Assembly: GCF_014655595.1 (NCBI RefSeq)
Contig: NZ_BNBL01000007.1
Span: 263,909-327,908 of the forward strand
DNA from: Streptomyces griseocarneus
GTDB lineage: Bacteria > Actinomycetota > Actinomycetes > Streptomycetales > Streptomycetaceae
Direction: 5' to 3'
DNA: 64,000 nucleotides
This document shows positions 15,653-24,658 of the stretch, one piece after another; position 1 is the stretch's first letter; each line of letters begins with the position of its first letter. The notes under the pieces are model-generated. The model had not been told where the DNA came from and did no database searches. It saw only the letters and a list, made by a program, of their open reading frames with translations. The translations under genes were made by a program, and so were the position numbers.

Positions 15653-17860
15653 CTATGAGCCGTTCTCGGTCTGTTCGCGAACGCGGTCCGCGACCTGCGG
15701 GGGCATGGGCTCGTGCCGCGCGTAGGAACGGCTGAACCGTCCCGTGCCGTGCGACAGGGAGCGCAGGTCCACCGCGTACCGGCCGATCTCGATCTCCGGC
15801 ACCTCGGCGCGCACCAGCGTCCGGCCGGAGCCGGACTGCTCGGTGCCCACCACCCGGCCGCGCCGCCCGGACAGGTCGCTCATGACCGGGCCGACGTAGT
15901 CGTCGGAGACCAGGACCTGGATCTCGGCGACGGGCTCGAGGAGGTGGATGCGGGTCTCGGCGGCGGCCTCGCGCAGGGCGAGGGCGCCGGCGGTCTGGAA
16001 GGCCGCGTCCGAGGAGTCCACCGAGTGGGCCTTGCCGTCGAGGAGGGTGACCCGCACGTCGACCAGGGGGTAGCCCGCGGCGACGCCGCGGGCGGCCTGG
16101 GCCCGTACGCCCTTCTCGACCGAGGGGATGAACTGGCGGGGGACCGCGCCGCCCACGACCTTGTCGACGAACTCGATGCCGCTGCCGCCGGGCAGCGGCT
16201 CGACCTCGATCTCGCAGATGGCGTACTGGCCGTGGCCGCCGGACTGCTTGACGTGCCGGCCGCGGCCGGTGGCGCGGGAGCCGAAGGTCTCGCGGAGCGA
16301 GACCTTGTGGGGCACCACGTCGACCTGGACGCCGTAGCGGGTGCGCAGCCGCTCCAGGGCCACGTCGCGGTGGGCCTCGCCCAGGCACCACAGGACGACC
16401 TGGTGGGTGTGCGGGTTGTGCTCCAGGCGCATGGTGGGGTCCTCGGCCACCAGGCGCGCCAGGCTGTGGGAGAGCTTGTCCTCGTCCGCCTTGCTGTGGG
16501 CCTCGATGGCCACGGGCAGCAGCGGGTCGGGCATGAGCCAGGGTTCCATCAGCAGCGGGTCGTTCTTCGCGGAGAGGGTGTCCCCGGTCTCGGCGCTGGC
16601 GAGCTTGGCGACGCAGGCGATGTCGCCGGCGACGGCCTGGGACAGCTGCCGCTGCTGCTTGCCGAAGGGCTGGGACAGGGCGCCGATCCGCTCGTCGACG
16701 TCGTGGTCCTCGTGCCCGCGGTCCTCCATGCCGTGCCCGGAGACGTGCACGGTCTCGTCGGGCCGCAGGGTGCCGGAGAAGACCCGGACCAGGGAGACGC
16801 GGCCGACGTAGGGGTCCGAGGCGGTCTTGATCACCTCGGCGGCCAGCGGCCCGGCCGGATCGCACGTCAGCGGCGGGCGGGGGCTGCCGTCGGGTGTGGT
16901 GACCTCCGGCGGCGTCCGCTCGGGCGGGGTGGGGAAGCCGCCGGTGACCAGCTCCAGCAGCTCCACGGTGCCCAGCCCCTGGCGTGCGCCCTCCTGGGCG
17001 GGCGCGGCGGCCAGCACCGGGTGGAAGCTGCCCCGGGCCACGGCCCGCTCGAGATCCTCGATGAGGGTCTTGACGTCGATCTCCTCGCCGCCGAGGTAGC
17101 GGTCCATGAGGGTCTCGTCCTCGCTCTCGGCGATGATCCCCTCGATGAGGCGGTTGCGTGCCTCCTCGATCAGCGGGAGCTGGTCGTCGTCGGGCGCGGT
17201 CTCGGTCCGCGTGCCGGAGGAGTAGTCGAAGACGCGCCGGGTGAGCAGTCCGACGAGGCCGGCCACCGGCCGGTGGCCGTCGGGGCCCTCCTTTCCGTGC
17301 AGCGGGAGGTACAGGGGGAGGACGCCGTCGCCGGAGTCGCCCCCGAAGGCGGCGCGGCAGGTTTCCGTCATCTCCTCGAAGTCCGCCCGGGCCGCCTCCA
17401 GGTGGGTGACCACGATGGCGCGCGGCATGCCGACGGCCGCGCACTCCTCCCACAGCACGCGGGTCGCGCCGGCGACCCCTTCGACGCCCTCCGCCGCCGA
17501 GACGACGAAGAGGGCCGCGTCCGCCGCGCGCAGACCGGCCCTCAGCTCGCCGACGAAGTCGGCGTAGCCGGGTGTGTCCAGCAGGTTGATCTTGATCCCG
17601 GCCCATTCGACGGGCACCAGGGACAGCTGTACGGAGCGTTGCTGGCGGTGCTCGATCTCGTCGTAGTCGGACAGTGCCGCGCCGTCCTCGACCCGGCCCG
17701 CCCGGTTCACCGCGCCGGTCGCCAGGGCCAGCGCCTCGACCAGCGTCGTCTTGCCCGAGCCGCTGTGGCCGACCAGCACCACGTTCCGGATGTTGCCCGG
17801 CCGGTCGGCCGCCACTGCTCTGCCCGCGGCCCCTGGATGTGCACTCGTCTTCTCGCCCAT
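15653..17860 (-). CDS. Elongation factor G-like protein EF-G2
   Basis: A 735-residue EF-G paralogue with all domains: GTPase, domain II, III, IV and V. P-loop GHSGSGKTT is at residues 31-39 and the G3 motif DTPGYADF at about 94-101. The G4 motif that gives guanine specificity, NKxD in true EF-G, reads THLE here, and the switch I region is also divergent. Mycobacterial EF-G2 proteins are dispensable and lack ribosome-dependent GTPase activity, so this is probably not the main translocase. Start at 17860 has GGGAGG upstream. It lies in the block that splits the HIT gene from pgsA, divergent from pgsA across 256 bases. Confidence 0.88.
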   Translation of the reverse strand: MGEKTSAHPGAAGRAVAADRPGNIRNVVLVGHSGSGKTTLVEALALATGAVNRAGRVEDGAALSDYDEIEHRQQRSVQLSLVPVEWAGIKINLLDTPGYADFVGELRAGLRAADAALFVVSAAEGVEGVAGATRVLWEECAAVGMPRAIVVTHLEAARADFEEMTETCRAAFGGDSGDGVLPLYLPLHGKEGPDGHRPVAGLVGLLTRRVFDYSSGTRTETAPDDDQLPLIEEARNRLIEGIIAESEDETLMDRYLGGEEIDVKTLIEDLERAVARGSFHPVLAAAPAQEGARQGLGTVELLELVTGGFPTPPERTPPEVTTPDGSPRPPLTCDPAGPLAAEVIKTASDPYVGRVSLVRVFSGTLRPDETVHVSGHGMEDRGHEDHDVDERIGALSQPFGKQQRQLSQAVAGDIACVAKLASAETGDTLSAKNDPLLMEPWLMPDPLLPVAIEAHSKADEDKLSHSLARLVAEDPTMRLEHNPHTHQVVLWCLGEAHRDVALERLRTRYGVQVDVVPHKVSLRETFGSRATGRGRHVKQSGGHGQYAICEIEVEPLPGGSGIEFVDKVVGGAVPRQFIPSVEKGVRAQAARGVAAGYPLVDVRVTLLDGKAHSVDSSDAAFQTAGALALREAAAETRIHLLEPVAEIQVLVSDDYVGPVMSDLSGRRGRVVGTEQSGSGRTLVRAEVPEIEIGRYAVDLRSLSHGTGRFSRSYARHEPMPPQVADRVREQTENGS

Positions 17861-18116
17861 GTGCCTCGCCTCCCGGTCGACACCTGCGGTCCTTCGAGCT
17901 TTCCACCGTGGTCACGCTGCGTCCATACGTCGCACACGGGGACGCAACCGTCCGCCCCCCGCGCGAGCCGCCGACGGCGGGCGGCCGTGGCGGGCGTGAC
18001 CTGCGCCATGGCCCGGGGGAGCGACGTGTGCGCGGCGGCCCGGGACGGGCTGGCTACGATGGGCCAGCCGGTGGCCTTCCGACCACCCGGCCCGATCACT
18101 ACCTTCCGGGAAGGCC

Positions 18117-18779
18117 ATGCTGAACAAGTACGCGCGTGCTTTCTTCACGCGTGTTCTCACACCGTTCGCCGCCCTGCTCATCCGCCTGGGGGTCAGCCCC
18201 GACGCGGTGACCCTCATCGGTACCGGTGGTGTGGTGGCGGGCGCGCTGGTCTTCTACCCCCAGGGCGAGTTCTTCTGGGGAACGATCGTCATCACGCTGT
18301 TCGTCTTCTCCGACCTCGTCGACGGCAACATGGCGCGGCAGCTGGGCCGCTCCAGCCGCTGGGGCGCCTTCCTGGACTCCACCCTCGACCGCGTCGCCGA
18401 CTCGGCGATCTTCGGCGGGCTCGCGCTCTGGTACGCCGGGCGGGGCGACGACATCGCGCTGTGCGCGGTGGCGATCTTCTGCCTCGCCAGCGGCCAGGTC
18501 GTGTCGTACACCAAGGCGCGCGGCGAGAGCATCGGCCTGCCGGTGAACGTCAACGGCCTGGTCGAGCGCGCCGAACGCCTGGTGATCTCGCTGGTGGCGT
18601 GCGGCCTCTCGGGCCTGCACACGTTCGGCGTGCCGCACATCGACATCCTGCTGCCCATCGCGCTGTGGATCGTGGCCGCCGGCAGCCTGGTCACCCTGAT
18701 CCAGCGGGTGATCACCGTCCGCCGTGAGTCCGCCGAGGCGGACGCCGCCGTCGCGGCCGGCGGGGGCGAGGCCGGGTGA
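18117..18779 (+). CDS. pgsA: CDP-alcohol phosphatidyltransferase, phosphatidylinositol phosphate synthase
   Basis: A 220-residue integral membrane enzyme with about six helices. The family motif D-x2-D-G-x2-A-R-x8-G-x3-D-x3-D is complete (DLVDGNMARQLGRSSRWGAF followed by LDSTLDR, starting at residue 66). It transfers an inositol phosphate head group from CDP-diacylglycerol chemistry to make phosphatidylinositol phosphate, the base of phosphatidylinositol mannosides. That specific role is inferred from the operon with patA and pimA, as in mycobacterial pgsA1. Stop overlaps the next start (GTGA). Confidence 0.9.
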   Translation: MLNKYARAFFTRVLTPFAALLIRLGVSPDAVTLIGTGGVVAGALVFYPQGEFFWGTIVITLFVFSDLVDGNMARQLGRSSRWGAFLDSTLDRVADSAIFGGLALWYAGRGDDIALCAVAIFCLASGQVVSYTKARGESIGLPVNVNGLVERAERLVISLVACGLSGLHTFGVPHIDILLPIALWIVAAGSLVTLIQRVITVRRESAEADAAVAAGGGEAG

Positions 18780-19708
18780 GGGAACGCCTGACGGACGCGC
18801 TGTACGGACTGGGCTGGGGCACGGTCAAGAAGCTCCCCGAGCCCGTGGCCACGGCCCTGGGCCGGAGCATCGCCGACGCCGCCTGGAAGCGGCGCGGCCA
18901 GGGCGTCACGCGCCTGGAGGCCAACCTCGCCCGCGTCGTGCCCGGCGCCGGACCGCAGCGGCTCGCGCAGCTGTCCCGGGCCGGCATGCGCTCGTACATG
19001 CGCTACTGGATGGAGTCCTTCCGGCTGCCCGTCTGGAGCGAGGACCGCATCCGCTCCGGCTTCGACCCGGAGGGCGTGGAGCACCTGGAGGAGGCCCTGG
19101 CGTCCGGGCGCGGCGTCGTCGCCGCCCTGCCGCACATGGGCAACTACGACCTGGCCGGGGCGTGGGTCACCACGCGCCTGGGGGTGCCCTTCACCACCGT
19201 CGCCGAACGGCTCAAGCCGGAGACGCTCTACGACCGCTTCGTCGCCTACCGCGAGGGGCTCGGCATGGAGGTCCTGCCGCACGCCGGCGGCAGCGCCTTC
19301 GGCACGCTGGCCCGGCGGCTGCGCGCCGGGGGCCTGGTCTGCCTGGTGGCCGACCGGGACCTGTCGTCCTCCGGGATCGAGGTCGAGTTCTTCGGCGAGG
19401 CCGCGAAGATGCCCGCCGGCCCCGCCGCGCTCGCCCTGCAGACCGGCGCCGTGCTGCTGCCGGTCACCCTCTGGTACGACAGCTCCCCGGTGATGCGCGG
19501 CCGCGTCCACGCCCCGGTCGAGGTGCCCCGCGAGGGCACCCGGGGGGAGAAGGCCGCGGCCATGACCCAGGCGGTGGCCGACGCCTTCGCCTCCGGCATC
19601 GCCGAGCACCCCCAGGACTGGCACATGCTCCAGCGGCTGTGGCTCGCCGACCTCGACCGGCGGCCGCGGCCCGGACGCGACGAGAGCTCCGGAACGGAGA
19701 AGCCTTGA
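18776..19708 (+). CDS. patA: Phosphatidylinositol mannoside acyltransferase (LpxL/HtrB superfamily)
   Basis: A 310-residue membrane-associated acyltransferase. The catalytic HX4D is HMGNYD at residues 120-125, followed by a VTTRLGVPFTTVAERLKP segment and a LVADRDLSSSGIEVEFFGE stretch typical of the LpxL/PatA family. It acylates the mannose of phosphatidylinositol mannosides with an acyl-CoA. GTG start overlapping the pgsA stop by four bases; its own stop overlaps the TTG of pimA. Order pgsA-patA-pimA is conserved in actinobacteria. Confidence 0.9.
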   Translation: MRERLTDALYGLGWGTVKKLPEPVATALGRSIADAAWKRRGQGVTRLEANLARVVPGAGPQRLAQLSRAGMRSYMRYWMESFRLPVWSEDRIRSGFDPEGVEHLEEALASGRGVVAALPHMGNYDLAGAWVTTRLGVPFTTVAERLKPETLYDRFVAYREGLGMEVLPHAGGSAFGTLARRLRAGGLVCLVADRDLSSSGIEVEFFGEAAKMPAGPAALALQTGAVLLPVTLWYDSSPVMRGRVHAPVEVPREGTRGEKAAAMTQAVADAFASGIAEHPQDWHMLQRLWLADLDRRPRPGRDESSGTEKP

Positions 19709-20865
19709 GGATCGGGATCGTCTGCCCGTATTCGTGGGACGTCCCCGGGGGCGTGCAGTTCCACATCCGTGACCTCGCCGAGCACCTGATCCGGCAGGGC
19801 CACGAGGTGTCGGTCCTGGCGCCCGCGGACGACGAGACGCCGCTGCCGCCGTTCGTCGTCTCCGCCGGGCGGGCCGTGCCCGTCCCCTACAACGGCTCGG
19901 TGGCCCGCCTGAACTTCGGCTTCCTGTCCGCCGCGCGGGTGCGCCGCTGGCTGCACGAGGGCGACTTCGACGTCATCCACATCCACGAGCCCACCTCCCC
20001 CTCCCTGGGCCTGCTGACCTGCTGGGCCGCGCAGGGCCCCATCGTGGCGACCTTCCACACCTCCAACCCGCGCTCGCGCGCCATGATCGCGGCCTATCCG
20101 ATCCTGCAGCCCGCCCTGGAGAAGATCAGCGCGCGCATCGCCGTGAGCGAGTACGCCCGCCGCACCCTGGTCGAGCACCTGGGCGGCGACGCGGTCGTCA
20201 TCCCCAACGGCGTCGACGTGGACTTCTTCGCCCGCGCCGAGCCCCGCCCCGAGTGGCAGGGGGGGACCATCGGCTTCATCGGCCGCATCGACGAGCCCCG
20301 CAAGGGCCTGCCCGTCGTGATGCGCGCCCTGCCGGGGATCCTCGCCGAGCGCCCCGGCACCCGGCTGCTGGTGGCCGGGCTGGGCGACGAACGGGAGGCC
20401 GTCGCCGCCCTGCCCCCGGAGATGCGCTCCCACGTCGAGTTCCTCGGCATGGTCAGCGACGAGGACAAGGCCCGGCTGCTGCGCAGCGTCGACGTCTACC
20501 TCGCGCCCAACACCGGCGGCGAGTCCTTCGGCATCATCCTCGTCGAGGCGATGTCGGCGGGCGCGCCCGTCCTCGCCAGCGACCTCGACGCCTTCGCCCA
20601 GGTCCTGGACCAGGGGGCGGCGGGCGAACTGTTCGCCAACGAGGACGCCGACGACCTGGCCGCCGCGGCCGTCCGGCTCCTCGGCGACGCCGGGCGGCGG
20701 GCCGAGCTGAGCGAGCGCGGCAGCCGGCACGTGCGGCGCTTCGACTGGGGCACGGTCGGCGCCGACATCCTCGCCGTCTACGAGACGGTCGCGGCCGGCG
20801 CGGCGTCGGTCGCCACGGACGAACGCACCGGCTTCCGCGCGCGCTTCGGCCTCGCCCGCGACTGA
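19705..20865 (+). CDS. pimA: Phosphatidyl-myo-inositol alpha-mannosyltransferase, GT4
   Basis: A 386-residue GT-B glycosyltransferase that puts the first mannose from GDP-mannose on phosphatidylinositol. The N-terminal domain reads LRIGIVCPYSWDVPGGVQFH and DVIHIHEP; the C-terminal domain has IGFIGRIDEPRKGLPVV and the nucleotide-sugar motif NTGGESFGIILVEAM with the two glutamates of the E-x7-E signature. TTG start at 19705 forms TTGA with the patA stop. A UDP-sugar donor cannot be ruled out, but the operon supports PimA. Confidence 0.92.
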   Translation: MRIGIVCPYSWDVPGGVQFHIRDLAEHLIRQGHEVSVLAPADDETPLPPFVVSAGRAVPVPYNGSVARLNFGFLSAARVRRWLHEGDFDVIHIHEPTSPSLGLLTCWAAQGPIVATFHTSNPRSRAMIAAYPILQPALEKISARIAVSEYARRTLVEHLGGDAVVIPNGVDVDFFARAEPRPEWQGGTIGFIGRIDEPRKGLPVVMRALPGILAERPGTRLLVAGLGDEREAVAALPPEMRSHVEFLGMVSDEDKARLLRSVDVYLAPNTGGESFGIILVEAMSAGAPVLASDLDAFAQVLDQGAAGELFANEDADDLAAAAVRLLGDAGRRAELSERGSRHVRRFDWGTVGADILAVYETVAAGAASVATDERTGFRARFGLARD

Positions 20866-20955
20866 CCGGCACGGGGCGGGGCGGCCGTCGTCCCCGCCGG
20901 TGCCCGGCCGGGCGGCCCCCGCCGTGCCGCCGCCCGGCCGGTACTGTGACCTCGC

Positions 20956-21498
20956 GTGACCACATTGATCTGGATCGCGGCCGCCCTGGTCGTCATCGGC
21001 GTCTACCTGAGCTGGACCGCGGGCCGCCTGGACCGGCTGCACAGCCGCATCGACGCGGCGCGCGCTGCGCTGGACGCCCAGCTGCTGCGCCGCGCCTCGG
21101 TCGCCCAGGAGCTCGGCACCGCGGGCGTCCTCGACCCCGCCGCCTCGATGGTCCTCTACCAGGCCGCGCACGCCGCGCGGCAGGCGGAGGAGGAGCACCG
21201 CGAGGTCGCCGAGAGCGAGCTGAGCCAGGCGCTGCGCGCCGTCTTCGCCGAGGCGCAGCAGGCGGACGTGGTGCGGGAGGCGCCCGGCGGCGAGGAGTCG
21301 CTCGAGGAGCTGACCCAGGCCGTGCGGCGGGTGCCCATGGCCCGGAGGTTCCACAACGACGCGGTCCGGGCGGCCCGGGCGCTGCGCAGGCACCGCACGG
21401 TGCGCTGGTTCCGCCTCGCGGGCCACGCTCCGTTTCCGATGGCCTTCGAGATGGACGACGAGCCCCCGGCCGTACTCGGCGACCGGACAGGCCACTGA
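20956..21498 (+). CDS. LemA-like single-pass membrane protein
   Basis: A 180-residue protein with one N-terminal membrane segment (about 4-22, IWIAAALVVIGVYLSW) and then a helical domain (RLHSRIDAARAALDAQLLRR...) that resembles the LemA family in pattern. The remainder is charged and helical and ends in a short proline-containing tail. Function unknown. In mycobacteria a NUDIX gene follows pimA at this place, which is not what is seen here. GTG start; it lies between pimA and pdxS on the same strand. Confidence 0.68.
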   Translation: MTTLIWIAAALVVIGVYLSWTAGRLDRLHSRIDAARAALDAQLLRRASVAQELGTAGVLDPAASMVLYQAAHAARQAEEEHREVAESELSQALRAVFAEAQQADVVREAPGGEESLEELTQAVRRVPMARRFHNDAVRAARALRRHRTVRWFRLAGHAPFPMAFEMDDEPPAVLGDRTGH

Positions 21499-21582
21499 CC
21501 TCGGATTGGCCCTTTTCCCGGCCCTCGCGCCCTGGGTTTGATGACGCTGCAGCGTTACCGCCCTTGATAGCGAGGTCACATC

Positions 21583-22491
21583 GTGTCCACCCCCACCCCC
21601 GCCCAGACTCCCGAGACCGGCACCGCGCGCGTCAAGCGCGGCATGGCCGAGCAGCTCAAGGGCGGCGTGATCATGGACGTCGTCAACGCCGAGCAGGCGA
21701 AGATCGCCGAGGACGCGGGCGCGGTCGCGGTCATGGCCCTCGAGCGGGTGCCGGCCGACATCCGCAAGGACGGCGGCGTGGCCCGGATGTCCGACCCCAA
21801 CATGATCGAAGAGATCATCGGCGCCGTCTCCATCCCGGTCATGGCCAAGTCCCGCATCGGCCACTTCGTCGAGGCCCAGGTCCTGCAGTCCCTCGGCGTC
21901 GACTACATCGACGAGTCCGAGGTCCTCACCCCGGCCGACGAGATCAACCACTCCGACAAGTGGGCGTTCACCACCCCCTTCGTCTGCGGTGCCACCAACC
22001 TGGGCGAGGCCCTGCGCCGCATCGCCGAGGGCGCGGCCATGATCCGCTCCAAGGGCGAGGCCGGCACCGGCAACGTCGTGGAGGCCGTGCGCCACCTGCG
22101 TCAGATCAAGAACGAGATCGCCAAGCTGCGCGGCTTCGACAACAACGAGCTCTACGCCGCCGCCAAGGAGCTGCGCGCCCCCTACGAGCTGGTCAAGGAG
22201 GTCGCCGAGCTCGGCAAGCTGCCGGTCGTGCTGTTCTCCGCCGGTGGTGTGGCCACCCCGGCCGACGCCGCGCTGATGCGCCAGCTCGGTGCCGAGGGCG
22301 TCTTCGTCGGCTCCGGCATCTTCAAGTCCGGCGACCCGGCCAAGCGCGCCGCCGCCATCGTGAAGGCCACCACCTTCTACGACGACCCGAAGATCATCGC
22401 GGACGCCTCCCGCAACCTGGGCGAGGCCATGGTCGGCATCAACTGCGACACCCTGCCCGAGGACCAGCGCTACGCCAACCGCGGCTGGTAA
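21583..22491 (+). CDS. pdxS: Pyridoxal 5'-phosphate synthase lyase subunit PdxS
   Basis: A 302-residue TIM-barrel subunit of the DXP-independent vitamin B6 pathway. It joins ribose 5-phosphate, glyceraldehyde 3-phosphate and ammonia from PdxT into pyridoxal phosphate. Family blocks are KRGMAEQLKGGVIMDVVNAE, MALERVPADIR, VMAKSRIGHFVEAQ (with the first catalytic lysine) and GEAGTGNVVEAVRH. Strongly conserved throughout. GTG start with GAGG upstream. It forms dodecamers decorated by PdxT. A hairpin at 22509 separates it from pdxT. Confidence 0.97.
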   Translation: MSTPTPAQTPETGTARVKRGMAEQLKGGVIMDVVNAEQAKIAEDAGAVAVMALERVPADIRKDGGVARMSDPNMIEEIIGAVSIPVMAKSRIGHFVEAQVLQSLGVDYIDESEVLTPADEINHSDKWAFTTPFVCGATNLGEALRRIAEGAAMIRSKGEAGTGNVVEAVRHLRQIKNEIAKLRGFDNNELYAAAKELRAPYELVKEVAELGKLPVVLFSAGGVATPADAALMRQLGAEGVFVGSGIFKSGDPAKRAAAIVKATTFYDDPKIIADASRNLGEAMVGINCDTLPEDQRYANRGW

Positions 22492-22508
22492 CACCCGTTC
22501 TTCCCCAG

Positions 22509-22541
22509 GTGGGCGGCCCGCGTCAGGTGCGGGCCGCCCAC
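22509..22541 (+). terminator. Hairpin between pdxS and pdxT
   Basis: GTGGGCGGCCCGC (22509-22521) pairs with GCGGGCCGCCCAC (22529-22541) around a seven-base loop. It may attenuate rather than end transcription, which would give excess PdxS over PdxT. Confidence 0.65.
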
Positions 22542-22573
22542 CGGCGGTCGTACATCCGAGAGGTAGTCCCCCC

Positions 22574-23164
22574 GTGTCCACCCCCACCATCGGCGTCCTC
22601 GCCCTCCAGGGCGACGTCCGCGAACACCTCATCGCCCTCGCCGCGGCCGACGCGCTCGCCCGCCCGGTGCGCCGCCCCGAGGAGCTCGCCGAGGTCGACG
22701 GCCTGGTCATCCCCGGCGGCGAGTCCACCACCATGTCCAAGCTCGCGGTCGTCTTCGGGATGCTCGAGCCGCTGCGCGAGCGCGTGCGGGCCGGCATGCC
22801 CGTCTACGGCACCTGCGCGGGCATGATCATGCTCGCGGACAAGATCCTGGACGGCCGTGAGGACCAGGAGACGCTCGGCGGCATCGACATGATCGTGCGC
22901 CGCAACGCCTTCGGCCGGCAGAACGAGTCCTTCGAGGCGAAGGTCGAGGTGGCCGGCATCGACGGCGGCCCCGTCGAGGGCGTCTTCATCCGCGCCCCCT
23001 GGGTCGAGTCCGTGGGCGCCGCGGCCGAGATCCTCGCCACCCACGACGGGCACACCGTCGCCGTGCGCCAGGGGAACGTGCTGGCCACGTCCTTCCATCC
23101 GGAGCTCACCGGCGACCACCGCGTCCACGGCCTGTTCGTGGACATGGTGCGCGCGGCGCAGTAG
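22574..23164 (+). CDS. pdxT: Pyridoxal 5'-phosphate synthase glutaminase subunit PdxT
   Basis: A 196-residue class I glutamine amidotransferase. It hydrolyses glutamine and channels ammonia to PdxS. Visible: VLALQGDVREH, the PGGEST oxyanion strand, nucleophile elbow GTCAGM with the catalytic cysteine, and the His/Glu pair in SFHPELTGD. Full length. GTG start with GAGAGG upstream. Acts in the cytoplasm as the PdxS12-PdxT12 complex. Confidence 0.96.
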   Translation: MSTPTIGVLALQGDVREHLIALAAADALARPVRRPEELAEVDGLVIPGGESTTMSKLAVVFGMLEPLRERVRAGMPVYGTCAGMIMLADKILDGREDQETLGGIDMIVRRNAFGRQNESFEAKVEVAGIDGGPVEGVFIRAPWVESVGAAAEILATHDGHTVAVRQGNVLATSFHPELTGDHRVHGLFVDMVRAAQ

Positions 23165-23226
23165 CCCGGTCCCGGTAGGATCTCTGTCGTTCGTTACGAA
23201 TTGGGTTACGCGAAGGAGACAGGCGG

Positions 23227-23979
23227 ATGTCCGGCCACTCTAAATGGGCTACGACGAAGCACAAGAAGGCCGTGATCGACGCCAAGCGCGGCAAGCTCTT
23301 CGCGAAGCTCATCAAGAACATCGAGGTCGCGGCCCGCATGGGTGGCGTCGACATCGAGGGCAACCCGACCCTCTATGACGCCATCCAGAAGGCCAAGAAG
23401 CAGTCGGTCCCGAACAAGAACATCGACTCCGCGGTCAAGCGCGGCGGCGGTCTCGAGGCGGGTGGCGCCGACTACGAGACGATCATGTACGAGGGCTACG
23501 GCCCCAACGGCGTCGCCGTGCTCATCGAGTGCCTCACCGACAACCGCAACCGCGCCGCCTCCGACGTGCGCGTCGCCATGACCCGCAACGGCGGTTCGAT
23601 GGCCGACCCGGGCTCGGTGTCCTACCTGTTCAACCGCAAGGGCGTCATCATCGTCCCCAAGGGCGAGCTGACCGAGGACGACGTGCTCGGCGCGGTCCTG
23701 GACGCCGGTGCCGAGGAGGTCAACGACCTCGGTGAGAGCTTCGAGGTCATGAGCGAGGCCACCGACCTGGTCGCGGTCCGCACCGCGCTCCAGGAGGCGG
23801 GCATCGACTACGACTCCGCCGAGGCCAACTTCGTCCCCACCATGCAGGTGGAGCTCGACGAGGACGCCGCGCGCAAGATCTTCAAGCTGATCGACGCCCT
23901 CGAGGACAGCGACGACGTGCAGAACGTCTTCGCCAACTTCGACGTCTCCGACGACGTCATGGCGAAGGTCGACGCGTAA
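23227..23979 (+). CDS. YebC/PmpR family regulatory protein
   Basis: A 250-residue protein starting MSGHSKWATTKHKKAVIDAKRGKLF, the unmistakable YebC/PmpR N terminus, with all three domains. Family members act as transcriptional regulators, and more recently as ribosome-associated factors that relieve stalling at polyproline; which applies here is unknown. Its place just before ruvC is widely conserved in bacteria. GAAGGAG precedes the ATG. TAGGAT at 23175-23180 may be its -10 box. Confidence 0.95.
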   Translation: MSGHSKWATTKHKKAVIDAKRGKLFAKLIKNIEVAARMGGVDIEGNPTLYDAIQKAKKQSVPNKNIDSAVKRGGGLEAGGADYETIMYEGYGPNGVAVLIECLTDNRNRAASDVRVAMTRNGGSMADPGSVSYLFNRKGVIIVPKGELTEDDVLGAVLDAGAEEVNDLGESFEVMSEATDLVAVRTALQEAGIDYDSAEANFVPTMQVELDEDAARKIFKLIDALEDSDDVQNVFANFDVSDDVMAKVDA

Positions 23980-24000
23980 GGGTTCCGGCTGCGGTCGGCG

Positions 24001-24037
24001 GACGGGCCGGTGGGACACGCTGTCCCGCCGGCCCGTC
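24001..24037 (+). terminator. Hairpin between yebC and ruvC
   Basis: GACGGGCCGG and GGGACA (24001-24017) pair with TGTCCC and CCGGCCCGTC (24021-24037), with one wobble. It ends transcription from the yebC-family gene before the ruv genes. Confidence 0.75.
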
Positions 24038-24106
24038 GCGTTGTCAGTGGCAGCGGATAGCCTGCTGCGGCAGGTGGATCCGGCCGATCGAGGGGAGGGG
24101 CGCGCT

Positions 24107-24658
24107 ATGCGGGTGCTGGGGGTGGACCCGGGGCTGACCCGGTGCGGCGTCGGGGTGGTGGAAGGCGTCGCGGGCCGCCCGCTGCGCATGGTGGGCGTCG
24201 GCGTCGTGCGCACCCCGGCGGACGCCGAGGTTGCCGACCGGCTCGTCCTCATAGAGCGCGGCATCGAGCAGTGGCTCGACGAGCACTCCCCGGAGTACGT
24301 CGCCGTCGAGCGCGTCTTCAGCCAGCACAACGTCCGTACGGTCATGGGCACCGCCCAGGCCAGCGCGGTCGCCATGCTCTGTGCCGCCCGCCGTGGCCTG
24401 CCCGTCGCCCTGCACACCCCCAGCGAGGTCAAGGCCGCCGTCACCGGCTCCGGCCGGGCCGACAAGGCCCAGGTCGGCTCCATGGTCACCCGGCTGCTGC
24501 GGCTCGACGCGCCGCCGAAGCCGGCGGACGCCGCCGACGCCCTGGCGCTGGCGATCTGCCACATCTGGCGGGCCCCGGCGACCAACCGCCTGCAGCAGAT
24601 CGCGGCCGCCCACCGCCGCGCCACCGCACCCGTACGTCTCCCGAAGGGCACCCGATGA
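24107..24658 (+). CDS. ruvC: Crossover junction endodeoxyribonuclease RuvC
   Basis: A 183-residue Holliday junction resolvase. Catalytic acids are D7 in GVDPGLTRCG, the glutamate in VERVF (about 67), and the aspartates in the PADAADALALAICH region at about 140-147. It cuts Holliday junctions at symmetric sites in complex with RuvAB. ATG at 24107 preceded by GGGGAGGGG; an upstream in-frame ATG at 24041 would add a 22-residue non-conserved extension and is rejected. Stop overlaps ruvA by four bases. Confidence 0.95.
   Translation: MRVLGVDPGLTRCGVGVVEGVAGRPLRMVGVGVVRTPADAEVADRLVLIERGIEQWLDEHSPEYVAVERVFSQHNVRTVMGTAQASAVAMLCAARRGLPVALHTPSEVKAAVTGSGRADKAQVGSMVTRLLRLDAPPKPADAADALALAICHIWRAPATNRLQQIAAAHRRATAPVRLPKGTR

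Noticed and set aside
13716..17915. 1399-codon open frame on the minus strand
   Set aside because: It lies in another frame over the 574-residue membrane protein gene and EF-G2, is extremely Arg/Pro/Gly-rich, and shows no family motif. It is a GC-driven shadow frame.
19246..22797. 1183-codon open frame antisense to patA, pimA and pdxS
   Set aside because: It spans several well-supported plus-strand genes and intergenic hairpins, with no recognisable motif.
20253..22826. 857-codon plus-strand frame across pimA and pdxS
   Set aside because: It is in a different frame from both genes, is Arg/Gly/Pro-rich and lacks domains.
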